DNA of 64,000 nucleotides from Photobacterium damselae. Lineage in GTDB: Bacteria > Pseudomonadota > Gammaproteobacteria > Enterobacterales > Vibrionaceae. A program made the position numbers and the translations under genes. The stretch spans positions 1 to 64,000 of the forward strand of contig NZ_PYOG01000017.1 of the NCBI RefSeq assembly GCF_003026815.1. The letters are read 5' to 3'. The stretch's first letter is position 1; every line of letters starts with the position of its first letter. Below are positions 46,001 to 55,738 of the stretch, one piece after another. The notes under the pieces were generated by a model, which was not told the origin of the DNA, searched no databases, and saw nothing but the letters and a program-made list of their open reading frames with translations.

Positions 46001-46408
46001 GAAATGCAGCAAATGGTGGATTACTATCTCGATCTTGTTCATTTACGTCAAAGCTATCCTCTCATTACTTTAGGTACAGGAACTGAAGTGATAAAACGCG
46101 TAGCCTTTCATAATACGGGAGTCGATCGGCAACCAGGGTTAATTATTATGAGTATCAATAACGGCCAAGGTTTACAAGATATCGATTCAACGCTTGATGC
46201 TATAGTTATTGCGATTAATGCAACGCCAGAAATAAAGACATTTGATATTAGTTTTTCAGGTTTTGAATTGAGCAATCAATACCGTTCTGATTTAGCAAAG
46301 GGGGCAAAAGTGGATGGAAATCTATTAACGATTCCTGCATGGACGCCAGCAGTTTTTGTGATGCCTCGTACTAATGAGCGTTCACAAGGACTTCCTGTTT
46401 CCCACTAA
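43097..46408 (+). CDS. pulA: Pullulanase-type alpha-1,6-glucosidase, surface lipoprotein
   Basis: 1103 aa GH13 debranching enzyme, close to Klebsiella PulA in length. The signal peptide ends in a lipobox (TMMGC, Cys about 24) followed by Asn-Asp, so it is a lipoprotein. Early residues include a CBM41-like starch-binding part (YSLHIWNNDQCDR) and a CBM48-like domain near 330-410 (VQFKVWAPTAQNVVLILF). The catalytic barrel has VVMDVVYNHTNSAGP, DAFRFDLMGHH (nucleophile Asp about 698), FYGEGWNFGEV (Glu about 728) and VSKHDNQTLWD (Asp about 858). It cuts alpha-1,6 branches of pullulan, starch or glycogen at the cell surface or in the periplasm, supplying maltodextrins to the Mal system encoded downstream. 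Confidence 0.94.
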   Translation: MQFKLSPLSKILVSILTTVTMMGCNDSDSTVDSKDGYFDTTNPQNIIIKLPPTDGLTAKLNSAGEVSEPVKAKDGEAVVYYVTKPDQIRSNQFANYSLHIWNNDQCDRAADDMVNGAWDNTQNTPTGIDNLGPYWKINLKGGKSHCINFIVRDDKLSNVLGGDAQLDFNQISDRTASYLSGDTKAKDSREEAFVAMSGVANAEAHLIGAKTLVWNGAANADQVRLYVSLKGDIEPNKNYQYTNEYILLEPTQLTAQQESRFPYLAGQQAYAIPADVDMRSIVKAETVALAVDKQGTVLAGTKVQTAGILDQLFAPKAQSEPLGSMLVDNDVQFKVWAPTAQNVVLILFGDNKKELGRLQMDYNAQSGVWTSLTDKAKDGTYYRYLIDVFHPVSGQVEQYQVTDPYSLSLAMNSKYSQVVNLDDPNLKPDGWDELARPRDQSNPATFVIYEAHVRDFSAHDESTKPEYRGKFKAFTQSASVPVNHLKKLSKNGVTHLHLLPIFDIATIDEDTQQVANIEQPFSTLCAINPEVSQSTFSADCQSNLTIAEVLEREQSSDSAENPKVQELNRLISATDSFNWGYDPFHYTVPEGSYAINAEGKSRILEMREMVQAVKQDINMNVVMDVVYNHTNSAGPLSDTSVLDKIVPWYYNRLNPLTGAVENSTCCSNTAPEHAMMAKLIKDSLVVWSRDYKIDAFRFDLMGHHPLSQIQDALQAVQHVDPQTYFYGEGWNFGEVENDKLFVQATQPNLAGTGIGSFSDRLRDAVRGGGPFDGGNALRENQGFGNGAYVQPNEISTTSKESALHATDLVRLGMAGNLKAFKFENAQGAIIRGDQLDYNGQPAGYAKDPTEIQNYVSKHDNQTLWDNQQYKIPYDVSGEQRVRMQAVSLATAMLGQGVPFTHMGSELLRSKSMQRDSYDSGDWFNKVDFTLQDNNWNKGLPRKDKDGDNYSIIEQVIYGSGAHAQPSSKEMQQMVDYYLDLVHLRQSYPLITLGTGTEVIKRVAFHNTGVDRQPGLIIMSINNGQGLQDIDSTLDAIVIAINATPEIKTFDISFSGFELSNQYRSDLAKGAKVDGNLLTIPAWTPAVFVMPRTNERSQGLPVSH

Positions 46409-46421
46409 TACATTAGATAGA

Positions 46422-46462
46422 AAAGCTCTTTATCTTACGATTATAACGAGGTAAAGGGCTTT
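46422..46462 (+). terminator. Hairpin between pulA and malS
   Basis: AAAGCTCTTTATCTT (46422-46436) pairs with AGGTAAAGGGCTTT (46449-46462) including G-U pairs. It lacks a good U-run, so it may be an attenuator or mRNA 3' end rather than a full stop. Confidence 0.5.
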
Positions 46463-46478
46463 GCTTTAGGTATGTTGT

Positions 46479-48545
46479 ATGAAAATAAATCTCTTAATAG
46501 TTCTTATTTCAGCGCTATCTAGTAGTGCTGTTATTGCTAATCCATCACTTACTATTTCAACTTCGACAACCAGCCGAGATTACCCATTATCCGATCTTCA
46601 GAGTTTAGTTATTCCTTTGGTGAAAGGGGAATACCAATTAAAAATTGAAGGTATAAATAAAGATTGTCAGTCACCGATTGTGAAAAAAATAAGATTTAAT
46701 CAACCGTTGAATTTAAATTGTAGTAAACCAACCGTACTTCCTATTAAAATTCGATTTAGTGGTGATTATGCTTTTGAATATGATGGAAAGAAACAGACGG
46801 TATTAATTAAACGTGCACCTAAAAAACAGACACACAGTGTATTTAAACGACCAATCCCCCAAATAGACTGCGAGCAATATCATGGCGGTTTGGTCACGCT
46901 TGATTTGGCCAATACATATCCGGATGGAACTCAATTACGAGAAGTGTTTACGCAACAAAATGTGGTGGTGAATAATGGTAAGGTTCGACTCACGCCTTCA
47001 ATAAATAGTGCTGGATTAGTGTTGTTAGAGCCGCTTACACAAGTAGAACCAAAACCTTCTTTTAACTATCGTAATGCTAATATTTACTTTGTGATGTTGG
47101 ATCGCTTTAATAATGGTGACACTCGTAATGATAACAGCTATGGCCGTCACAAAGATGGCAAGCAGGAGATAGGTACCTTTCACGGTGGTGATATACAAGG
47201 TGTTATTGATAAACTGGATTATATTCAGAGCCTTGGAACCAATGTTATTTGGTTATCTCCCATAGTTGAACAAGTACATGGCTTTGTCGGTGGTGGAGAC
47301 AGCGGTTCTTTCCCTTTTTATGCCTATCACGGTTATTGGACTCGAGATTTTACTAAGATCGATGCTAATTTAGGTAATGAAGCTGAGTTAAGAGAGCTTG
47401 TGAGTCAGGCCCATCAGCGAGGCATCAAAGTACTGTTAGACGCCGTTATTAATCATGCAGGGTATGCAACACTTGCTGATTTGCAATTCGATGATATTCA
47501 AGTTGTAAATCGCGAGCAAGTTCCAAAGCAGTGGGCCGATTGGCAACCGAAAGCAGGTCAGAGTTGGCACAGTTATAATTCGTTAATCAATTATCAAAGC
47601 AAAGAGTGGCAACAGTGGTGGGGTAAAGATTGGGTTCGTGCAGGATTACCTGATTATTTGGCTCCGGGTAGTGATGATATTACGATGACGCTTGCTGGCT
47701 TACCGGATTTTCTTACCGAATCAGAGAAAGTTGTTACACCTCCTCAGTGGTTATTGGACAATCCTGATACACAAGTAAAAGCAAAACCAAATTACACCGT
47801 GAGTGATTATCTTATTGAGTGGCAAACCGATTGGGTTAAACGATTTGGCATTGATGGTTTTCGTGTTGATACTGTAAAACACGTTGATGGTGAGGTGTGG
47901 CAAAGATTGAAGCTACAAGCTGGTGAAAAATTACAGCAATGGCGGCAACTGCATAATAGTAAAAATAATGAACCATTTTGGATGATGGGAGAGGTGTGGG
48001 GTCATGGCGCTTATCGTAGCCCTTATTATAATGATGGTTTCGATGCGCTGATTAATTTTGACCTGCAGAAAAAAATGGATCAAGCTGCAGTTTGCTTCTC
48101 ACAAATGAAACCTGTGTATCAAGATTATAACCAGCAGTTAAAAAAATCTGCAGACTTTAATATGACCAGTTACATATCCTCTCATGATACTGAGTTATTT
48201 TTTAGCCGTTATCGATCTTTTGAGATGCAAAAAAGTGCCGCAAATGCTCTGTTACTTAGCCCTGGAGCGGTTCAAGTCTTCTATGGTGATGAGATCGGTC
48301 GAGATTTAGGGCCTTATGCTGATGATTTTCATCAAGGGACCCGTTCTGATATGGTGTGGAAACTTAATGATGAGCAACAAGCGTTATTACAACATTGGCG
48401 GACAGTCGGGCAATTTAGGCAACGACATCCAGCCGTTGGTGCAGGCGTTCATCAAGAGCTTACTCAGCAACAGGGTTATGCTTTTTCTCGTCAATTAGGC
48501 ACTGATAAAGTGGTAGTTGCATTTGTTGGTAATCCTAAGAAGTAA
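46479..48545 (+). CDS. malS: Periplasmic alpha-amylase, MalS-like (GH13)
   Basis: 688 aa (E. coli MalS 676). The signal peptide ends near VIAN (residue 20). A beta-rich N-terminal region of about 180 residues precedes the GH13 barrel. Landmarks are IYFVMLDRFNNGDTRNDNS, GTFHGGDIQGVIDKLDYI, YAYHGYWTRDFTKIDANLGNEAELRELV (very MalS-like), LLDAVINHAGYA, GFRVDTVKHV (nucleophile Asp about 464), WMMGEVWGHG (Glu about 505) and SSHDTELF (Asp about 570). It hydrolyses long maltodextrins in the periplasm to pieces that MalEFGK can import. Same strand as pulA, 70 bp apart. Confidence 0.92.
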   Translation: MKINLLIVLISALSSSAVIANPSLTISTSTTSRDYPLSDLQSLVIPLVKGEYQLKIEGINKDCQSPIVKKIRFNQPLNLNCSKPTVLPIKIRFSGDYAFEYDGKKQTVLIKRAPKKQTHSVFKRPIPQIDCEQYHGGLVTLDLANTYPDGTQLREVFTQQNVVVNNGKVRLTPSINSAGLVLLEPLTQVEPKPSFNYRNANIYFVMLDRFNNGDTRNDNSYGRHKDGKQEIGTFHGGDIQGVIDKLDYIQSLGTNVIWLSPIVEQVHGFVGGGDSGSFPFYAYHGYWTRDFTKIDANLGNEAELRELVSQAHQRGIKVLLDAVINHAGYATLADLQFDDIQVVNREQVPKQWADWQPKAGQSWHSYNSLINYQSKEWQQWWGKDWVRAGLPDYLAPGSDDITMTLAGLPDFLTESEKVVTPPQWLLDNPDTQVKAKPNYTVSDYLIEWQTDWVKRFGIDGFRVDTVKHVDGEVWQRLKLQAGEKLQQWRQLHNSKNNEPFWMMGEVWGHGAYRSPYYNDGFDALINFDLQKKMDQAAVCFSQMKPVYQDYNQQLKKSADFNMTSYISSHDTELFFSRYRSFEMQKSAANALLLSPGAVQVFYGDEIGRDLGPYADDFHQGTRSDMVWKLNDEQQALLQHWRTVGQFRQRHPAVGAGVHQELTQQQGYAFSRQLGTDKVVVAFVGNPKK

Positions 48546-48610
48546 GGCTGCTTGATATATCCATAGTCAATGCACATAGATAGAAATAGATTATTATTGA
48601 TATTTAAAAA

Positions 48611-48643
48611 TTGAGCCACATTATGTTATGCTCTGTGGCTCAA
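48611..48643 (-). terminator. Terminator between convergent malS and RNase T2 genes
   Basis: TTGAGCCACA (48611-48620) and TGTGGCTCAA (48634-48643), 10 bp stem. On the minus strand a run of T residues follows, so it serves the RNase gene best. Confidence 0.7.
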
Positions 48644-48693
48644 ATATACTAAGTAAAACGTAATATTATATAAATGTTGAATTGATATTAGGG

Positions 48694-49407
48694 TTAATCT
48701 AACCAACTTAGAAAAACCATACCATCACATCTATCGCCAATTTGAGTTTTGACTTTATTATATTCTTTACCTAAACGGTCAAAGAAGAAATTTACTTCGA
48801 ATAAGTAATTATCTCCTTGTATATTGTAACAACGTAAAGAGGTATTATGTGGTAGAAGGTTATAAATTTCATTAACGTCGACAGAGTTATTTTTATTTCT
48901 TTGTGCTAAAATTTTTATTTTTTCATAATGATTTGATATTTTAGGTAAATAAACATTGGCTAGTTCAAAATAGTCTTTTTGATTAAGTCCTGAGCATGTT
49001 CCATGTTTTTTCCATTCATGAGACCAAAGAGTTACATTTTTAGGGTAAGATCGTTGCATACTTATATCATTATCAAGAAATGAAATTGTTTCTTTTGAAA
49101 TATCACAATCCTTTGTTGATGTACAACCTTCTGAGTGGTAACAATTGGATGGATGATAATTTAATATGTTATCATTATCGATAGTAGCGTGATAATAGGG
49201 CCATATACCATGAAGTTTAAAGTCATTAACACAATTTTCATCGTTTTTTAATTGACGTATATTACAAAATGTTGGCATCCAGGTCATGGCAACAACATTT
49301 GTATTATATAGACCACTTGGGGCATTTTTTACTGAGACTTCAAATGAATCTTCAGCATATGTAATGTTAGCAAATGTTAAACATAAGACTATGATCGTTT
49401 TTTTCAT
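48694..49407 (-). CDS. Secreted RNase T2-family endoribonuclease
   Basis: 237 aa. The signal peptide ends near TYAED (residue 18). Both conserved active-site segments are present: CAS I KLHGIWPYY with His66, and CAS II WSHEWKKHGTC with His130, Glu131 and His135. Cysteines for the usual disulfides are there (Cys48, Cys59, Cys138 and others). It should cut single-stranded RNA outside the cytoplasm via a 2',3'-cyclic intermediate, for nutrient salvage, defence or competition. It is slightly shorter than E. coli RNase I (268 aa). AT-rich coding sequence, unlike the glucan genes on either side; it follows an NlpC/P60 gene on the same strand but a terminator lies between. Confidence 0.92.
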   Translation of the reverse strand: MKKTIIVLCLTFANITYAEDSFEVSVKNAPSGLYNTNVVAMTWMPTFCNIRQLKNDENCVNDFKLHGIWPYYHATIDNDNILNYHPSNCYHSEGCTSTKDCDISKETISFLDNDISMQRSYPKNVTLWSHEWKKHGTCSGLNQKDYFELANVYLPKISNHYEKIKILAQRNKNNSVDVNEIYNLLPHNTSLRCYNIQGDNYLFEVNFFFDRLGKEYNKVKTQIGDRCDGMVFLSWLD

Positions 49408-49437
49408 TTTTTTTCCATAGTAATAATATAAGAGATG

Positions 49438-49469
49438 AAAAGGAGATAGCTTTGATTTAATCTCCTTTT
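49438..49469 (-). terminator. Terminator after the NlpC/P60 gene
   Basis: AAAAGGAGAT (49438-49447) and ATCTCCTTTT (49460-49469), 10 bp perfect stem with U-runs on both strands. The stem sequence is the same as the core of the terminator at 1603-1631. Confidence 0.8.
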
Positions 49470-49501
49470 TATGAATATATAGTTTCTATAAACCTAAGAT
49501 A

Positions 49502-51001
49502 TTATTTTTCAAATAGATATTTTTCTATAGAGTATGAATTATCAATTCCTTGGTATAATCGTTTATTTTTTGGTGTTTCGGTTAGCAAAGTAGTATTGAA
49601 CCCAACAGTATTCCATAATGATTGTAGAGCCCAGTCTTGGTTAGATAACCCTTCAGTAAAAGCGTCTCCAATACCTATCGGAGTAATTAGTGTTTGCCCA
49701 ACTAATGCTCTTCCTTGTTCGTTATTACCATTTACTAGCTTTACTCCCCACGGAGCATTAAACATTACCGCAACTTTATTATGGTTATACTCAGTTGTCC
49801 CCATATATAAACCAATATGACTTGTTGATGTTTTGCTATTACCAAAGCTAACTAAAGTCATAAATGGAATAAGTTGTATTGCCCCCTCTTGTTCAACAAG
49901 CAGTTCTTTTCGCTGCTCTTCACTTTGGCCATACATACTGTATATTTGGCCAGCGTAATTTGCTTGATAAAATGATGAACGAGGTAGCCAAATACCAAAT
50001 GTGCTGAATAACCTTTTTAATAAACCAGAACAATCATTATTGAAATCCATTCCCCCCCATCCATATGGCATTCCTATGTAGTTATTTATTTGGTGTGCAA
50101 AATTTTTGTAACTAGGTGTCATTGGCCAAGTTGTAAATTTGAGATTTTTACTATTAACTGTTAATAAAGTTGCTGTACCATTTTTGTCTTTCACCGGAAT
50201 TTTTAATTTGCCTTTATGTCCTGGTAATATTGATCCCGCTTCCAATATTTTATTATTAATATCATATTTTTCTATGGGTAAATCTTGTTTTCTTACTGTT
50301 GGAGTAACTAGTCTATATCGTTTCCATTGCGTTATAAAGCTTTCGTCAACATTTGCGATACTCGAAGTTGGTACCCATCCTAAGGTGCCTTGTCCTTTAA
50401 TTAAGGTCCATTTCTTATCTGTTGACATATGGATTAGCATTATTGGTGTACCAGTCCATAAAGCTGAAAGTTGTATGTAGTCGAATGGATAACCTTCTCC
50501 TGGAATTGTAAAATTATTATAAAATGCATCAGATGTAGGTAATGATCGAACTTGGGCGTTATTAACGACAATTCCTCTACATGAATGATTGTCACAAGGG
50601 ATATTGGGAAATGACTTTAAATTCATATTTTCAGAAATAAAGTTAACCCAGTTACTTGTATGGGGTAGATAGTTTTTATCATATCCTGATCTTTCTTTAT
50701 AATAACGAATAGTATCATTTTCTAATTTTAATATGTTGTTTTTTGTTTGTGTATTATTGGGAACATAATAAAAATCATTTTGGTTGGCATCATCTGACCA
50801 TTGAAAATAATATTGCGTATTAAAATATTCATTCATTTGTCTGATTGTGTATTTATCTATAATATTTTTATCTAAATCCTTATGTGAAATGTAATGAAAT
50901 GCATCTTGAGTTATTTCAATAGGAATTGTTATGTTGTTTCCATTTGCATAACTATAGTTGGTTAATAATGCTAATAGCATTAAATGTTTATTTATATTCA
51001 T
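49502..51001 (-). CDS. SH3-domain NlpC/P60 (C40) peptidoglycan endopeptidase
   Basis: 499 aa exported protein. The signal peptide is residues 1-20 (NYSYAN). An N-terminal helical/stabilising domain (about 30-135) is followed by two bacterial SH3-like units (about 145-215 and 225-290) with VRSLPT and LGWVPTSSI. The C40 catalytic domain runs from about 298 to 440. YIGMPYGWGGMDFNNDCSGLLKRLF carries the nucleophile Cys324, and TSHIGLYMG carries His395. Such enzymes cleave gamma-D-Glu-diamino acid bonds in wall peptides. The domain order resembles SH3-NlpC/P60 enzymes used for wall-peptide recycling or attack on other cells. AT-rich like the RNase gene beside it. Target wall (own or foreign) is not known. 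Confidence 0.87.
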   Translation of the reverse strand: MNINKHLMLLALLTNYSYANGNNITIPIEITQDAFHYISHKDLDKNIIDKYTIRQMNEYFNTQYYFQWSDDANQNDFYYVPNNTQTKNNILKLENDTIRYYKERSGYDKNYLPHTSNWVNFISENMNLKSFPNIPCDNHSCRGIVVNNAQVRSLPTSDAFYNNFTIPGEGYPFDYIQLSALWTGTPIMLIHMSTDKKWTLIKGQGTLGWVPTSSIANVDESFITQWKRYRLVTPTVRKQDLPIEKYDINNKILEAGSILPGHKGKLKIPVKDKNGTATLLTVNSKNLKFTTWPMTPSYKNFAHQINNYIGMPYGWGGMDFNNDCSGLLKRLFSTFGIWLPRSSFYQANYAGQIYSMYGQSEEQRKELLVEQEGAIQLIPFMTLVSFGNSKTSTSHIGLYMGTTEYNHNKVAVMFNAPWGVKLVNGNNEQGRALVGQTLITPIGIGDAFTEGLSNQDWALQSLWNTVGFNTTLLTETPKNKRLYQGIDNSYSIEKYLFEK

Positions 51002-51389
51002 GAATTTCCCTTTATCTACGTGAGAATACTAATTCTATCTTTGGATAATATCTCTTATTAGGTAAAGCAATATTGAGATTGATATTGCCATAAATTGATA
51101 TTTTTACTTAAATATATTGTTAATTACTATTATGAGAGGTTTTATTTGAGTTTATTATGTAATAATAGTTTAATCATATTCCTTATGGGGATGCAATATT
51201 AGACCTGTTCTATTTATTGTGACCTCCATTCCATAAATAAGATCTTTATAAAAAGACTCTATATTTTTAGAATATAAATTGTAATGAAATGTAATGATTT
51301 ATATTTGCTAATTTGTGTAAACGATCTCATTATGTAGGGGTACAAGACAGGTAAAGTGGATAACCCTTTATTATTCCTGAAGTTATAAA
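51002..51389. other. Intergenic gap upstream of the alpha-galactosidase gene
   Basis: 388 bp, AT-rich, between divergent genes. It holds both promoters. I see no clear MalT box, CRP site, gene or strong hairpin. Confidence 0.5.
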
Positions 51390-53108
51390 ATGTCTTGTAC
51401 CTTAAATTCGATTCCCTTCCAACCTGCTGCAAATATTGATGTTTCGATATGCTGTGAGCAACTTAATGTCGTTTATTTAATCGCAGAATCAACACATTCA
51501 CTCAGCGCAACTACCTTAATAGGGCGATTTACTTTTCCATATCAAGGAACAGAATCCATTATTGGTGATGGCTTTCAAATGCTGGCTCAAACTGGTGGAA
51601 CAATAGAACAACCACAAGCTATTGGTCGATGTCCTGATAATAACAGTGAGTATCGTATCTATCCGCACGATGCGCCAAACCGTTATTATAACTATCTTGT
51701 GATAGAGCAAGAGGGGCAATTTACTTTATTCGGTTTTACTTCCTGTCACCGTTTTGCTGGTTACTTTGAAATTCATGATCAATCTATTTACGCTTTTATT
51801 GATGGTGAGCACTGTGTATTTAAACCAGATACAGCTAATGGTATTACACTTGAGCAGATAGTTACTGTGGTTGGGTCTAATTTACATGATGTATATCAGA
51901 GCTTCACAAAGGCGATTAATCGTAACCATCCAAAGCGAAATGATTCTCAACGATCACCTGTAGGTTGGTGCTCGTGGTATGCCTATTATGCTGGGGTGTC
52001 AGCTTCAGATATTGAACAAAATATTCGCTGCATGACAGGTGAGAATAAAAATATTGAATGGGTATTACTGGATGACGGTTATCAAGCTTATATGGGAGAT
52101 TGGCTGACTCCATCGGAACGTTTTTCGGATGGTATTCAAACGGTGATAGCCAAGATTAAACAACAAGGGAAACAGCCAGGAATTTGGTTAGCGCCATTTA
52201 TTGCAGAGCCAAGTTCAGAGATTTTTAAACAACATCCTAATTGGTTTGTTTGTCATCAAGAAGGTGAATTGCTCAAAGCTGAAACCGTAACTTATGGCGG
52301 ATGGCGATGTACGCCGTGGTATATTCTTGATACTTCGCATCCGGAGGTTCAAGCGCATCTAACCTCTGTTGTTAAAACTATGCGGGAAGAGTGGGGCGTT
52401 GAGCTATTTAAGTTAGACGCAAACTACTGGGGAACACTCAAAGGTGCGCGTTATAAAAAAGATTGTACAGGTGTTGCAGCTTATCGTTTAGGGATGGAAG
52501 CCATTGCTAAAGGAGCTGGTTCAGCTTGGTTATTAGGTTGTAATGCACCGATGTGGCCATCTTTAGGATTGGTTGATGCAATGCGAGTGTCTGATGATGT
52601 TGAACGTAATCCTCACCGCTTTAGCCAAATAGCACAAGAGACGTTTTATCGCAGTTGGCAGCATTTGGCGCTGTGGCATATTGATCCTGATTGTGTCACC
52701 TTAATCGATCTAGCAAGTCAAAAAACAAGTCACAACAGTTATCTATTCCATCGTGATGTGGTTTTAGCAAGTGGTGGATTATTGTTATCTGGTGATCCAT
52801 TAGCTCATTGGACACCATTTGCTCAGCAGTCTTTTCATCGTTTAGTTGAGCGTCAATGCCAAACACCAAATAGCGCTGAGTTTAATGATCTCTCTTTAGC
52901 TCAAGCAGAGTTAACTTTAGACAAGCAGCAAACGATTTATATTGGATTTAATTATAATGATGCAAATGCACGTACTGTGACGTTTGATGCAAAAGGAAAT
53001 AAAGACTGGTTTGATTTTTGGACAGGAGAATGTGTGGCAACGAGTGTATCTACATATCAAGTTCAATTATCGCCTGGATTAAACAGTTGTAGTGTAGTTG
53101 CCCGTTAA
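51390..53108 (+). CDS. GH36-type alpha-galactosidase (melibiase)
   Basis: 572 aa, with no signal peptide, so cytoplasmic. The GH36 TIM barrel shows VGWCSWYAYYAGV near 190-203, WVLLDDGYQAYMGDW, GIWLAPFIAEPSSEIF, ELFKLDANYWG with the likely nucleophile Asp343, and AMRVSDDVERNPHRF with the likely acid/base Asp402 or 403. The protein is shorter than classical GH36 enzymes (about 700 aa), lacking part of the N-terminal beta-sandwich. It would release galactose from alpha-galactosides such as melibiose or raffinose. No dedicated transporter or gal gene is beside it, and it is wedged between a secreted hydrolase pair and malM; activity on another alpha-linked sugar is possible. Confidence 0.87.
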   Translation: MSCTLNSIPFQPAANIDVSICCEQLNVVYLIAESTHSLSATTLIGRFTFPYQGTESIIGDGFQMLAQTGGTIEQPQAIGRCPDNNSEYRIYPHDAPNRYYNYLVIEQEGQFTLFGFTSCHRFAGYFEIHDQSIYAFIDGEHCVFKPDTANGITLEQIVTVVGSNLHDVYQSFTKAINRNHPKRNDSQRSPVGWCSWYAYYAGVSASDIEQNIRCMTGENKNIEWVLLDDGYQAYMGDWLTPSERFSDGIQTVIAKIKQQGKQPGIWLAPFIAEPSSEIFKQHPNWFVCHQEGELLKAETVTYGGWRCTPWYILDTSHPEVQAHLTSVVKTMREEWGVELFKLDANYWGTLKGARYKKDCTGVAAYRLGMEAIAKGAGSAWLLGCNAPMWPSLGLVDAMRVSDDVERNPHRFSQIAQETFYRSWQHLALWHIDPDCVTLIDLASQKTSHNSYLFHRDVVLASGGLLLSGDPLAHWTPFAQQSFHRLVERQCQTPNSAEFNDLSLAQAELTLDKQQTIYIGFNYNDANARTVTFDAKGNKDWFDFWTGECVATSVSTYQVQLSPGLNSCSVVAR

Positions 53109-53122
53109 TAAGTGATAAAAAA

Positions 53123-53145
53123 GAGCCACTCATTAAAAGTGGCTC
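53123..53145 (-). terminator. Terminator of the lamB-malM unit
   Basis: GAGCCACT (53123-53130) and AGTGGCTC (53138-53145). On the minus strand the stem is followed by six T residues, so it ends malM transcription; it may also act weakly on the convergent alpha-galactosidase gene. Confidence 0.75.
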
Positions 53146-53216
53146 AACTGTAAAATTAGAAAAAGAAAAGTTACTCATTTACGACGTGTTGCAAGGAAAC
53201 TAAGTTGTTCAATTTA

Positions 53217-54032
53217 TTAACTTTGCGCTTTAACAGTAGTAATAAAGACTGAACGCGCTTTATCAATGCCTAAACGCTCAGCTTCATCTAATAACTTCAT
53301 TGCTTTTTCGATATCATTTTTCTTTACAGCTTGTTTGATACCATCAAGATAATAACTTTTTGTTTCATCAAGAGTAGGGGCTTGATCTGCAACCACCACT
53401 GAGGCTTGGGCTTGTGGCTGGTGAGTCAAATAAGGTGTTGAAATTGATAAATTCAACTTACCATAGGGTGAGTGATTGACTTCTGGATTTGGAATTTCGG
53501 GTGGTACATTTCCATGAGCTATAGCATAAGCTTTGGCTGGATGAAGTACTTCTGTTTTTTGTGCTAAATCTTTTGTCGTGGTGTAAATCACCATATTAAC
53601 GGTTGTTTCTGTGATTGGTGGTAAGAAAGTGAATTTACCTTCAAGCAAATCGCCATCTAAAAATTTTGCTGGTTTATAACTAAAATCAGCAAAAGAGAAT
53701 GTCTGTAACACTTCACCCTTATTATCAACAAAGGCGATATTTGGAGCATAGACCCCTTGATCTATGATGCTTTGTAAATCAACCGTTATCGCCCCACGAT
53801 TTGCTGGTATTTGAAAAGCGGCAATGGCTCCAGCACTATTAAATTGTTGACTGGTTTGACTATTTTTATCCAGGGTGAAAGTGACTTTTGTCGGAATATT
53901 AAGCGGTTGCCAGTGAATACCTGAGCTTTGTTTTATTTGAGCTTGTGCTACTGATGTATCTAAGGATTGGGTTTGTTGCGCACAGCCAGAGAGAAGGACT
54001 GCGGAAATCGCCAATGCTACAGCTTTGTTCAT
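53217..54032 (-). CDS. malM: MalM, maltose-operon periplasmic protein
   Basis: About 271 aa (E. coli MalM 306). Here the signal peptide ends in a lipobox-like LLSGCAQQ, so it is predicted to be lipidated, unlike the E. coli protein. Family blocks seen are IHWQPLNIPTKVTFTLD, AIAAFQIPANRGAITVDL, PKRA-type YAPNIAFVDNKGEVL and VLHPAKAYAIAHGNVPPEIPNPEVNHSPYGKLNLSI. The role is unclear in any species; it follows lamB as in E. coli. I prefer the ATG at 54032 (MNKAVALA) over the GTG at 54044 because the latter overlaps the GGGTAG ribosome binding site. Confidence 0.9.
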   Translation of the reverse strand: MNKAVALAISAVLLSGCAQQTQSLDTSVAQAQIKQSSGIHWQPLNIPTKVTFTLDKNSQTSQQFNSAGAIAAFQIPANRGAITVDLQSIIDQGVYAPNIAFVDNKGEVLQTFSFADFSYKPAKFLDGDLLEGKFTFLPPITETTVNMVIYTTTKDLAQKTEVLHPAKAYAIAHGNVPPEIPNPEVNHSPYGKLNLSISTPYLTHQPQAQASVVVADQAPTLDETKSYYLDGIKQAVKKNDIEKAMKLLDEAERLGIDKARSVFITTVKAQS

Positions 54033-54084
54033 AATGCTACCCACGTTTGGCTGCTAATTAATGGATCATCAATGGAAGAAAAGA

Positions 54085-54110
54085 TACGGTCAATCAAATA
54101 ATTGACCGTA
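54085..54110 (-). terminator. Hairpin between lamB and malM
   Basis: TACGGTCAAT (54085-54094) and ATTGACCGTA (54101-54110), loop 6 nt. On the minus strand it is followed by TCTTTTC. It probably reduces read-through so that lamB is expressed above malM. Confidence 0.7.
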
Positions 54111-54134
54111 TTTATTTAAGTTAAACTGAAACGA

Positions 54135-55517
<1,383 letters not shown>

Positions 55518-55620
55518 TTATTAATTTTCATCCCACAGTGATAACTCGCTTTTTTCAAATAAATTAGGATTGAAGATTTATTTGATGAGTTGATTTTTAT
55601 CTTTTTAATAGTCGTTAGCA

Positions 55621-55664
55621 TCATCCTAAAAAAGAAATAGTTAAGGATGAGGTGGGAGGATGAG
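55621..55664. promoter_or_regulatory. Cluster of MalT-box-like sites upstream of lamB
   Basis: TCATCC (55621-55626, minus orientation of GGATGA), GGATGAGG (55645-55652) and GGGAGGATGAG (55654-55664). MalT boxes in enterobacteria follow GGGGA(T/G)GAGG and occur in clusters; these match the GGATGAGG core. Binding is inferred. Confidence 0.65.
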
Positions 55665-55722
55665 TGCAAGGATCACATTTTGTTGAGATGTGTCGAAAAA
55701 TTAGCTTTAAAGCAACAAGTTG

Positions 55723-55738
55723 TGTGACTTACTTCACG
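55723..55738. promoter_or_regulatory. CRP site upstream of lamB
   Basis: TGTGACTTACTTCACG matches 9 of 10 conserved bases of TGTGA-N6-TCACA. It lies next to the MalT-box cluster, the arrangement known for E. coli mal promoters. Confidence 0.7.
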
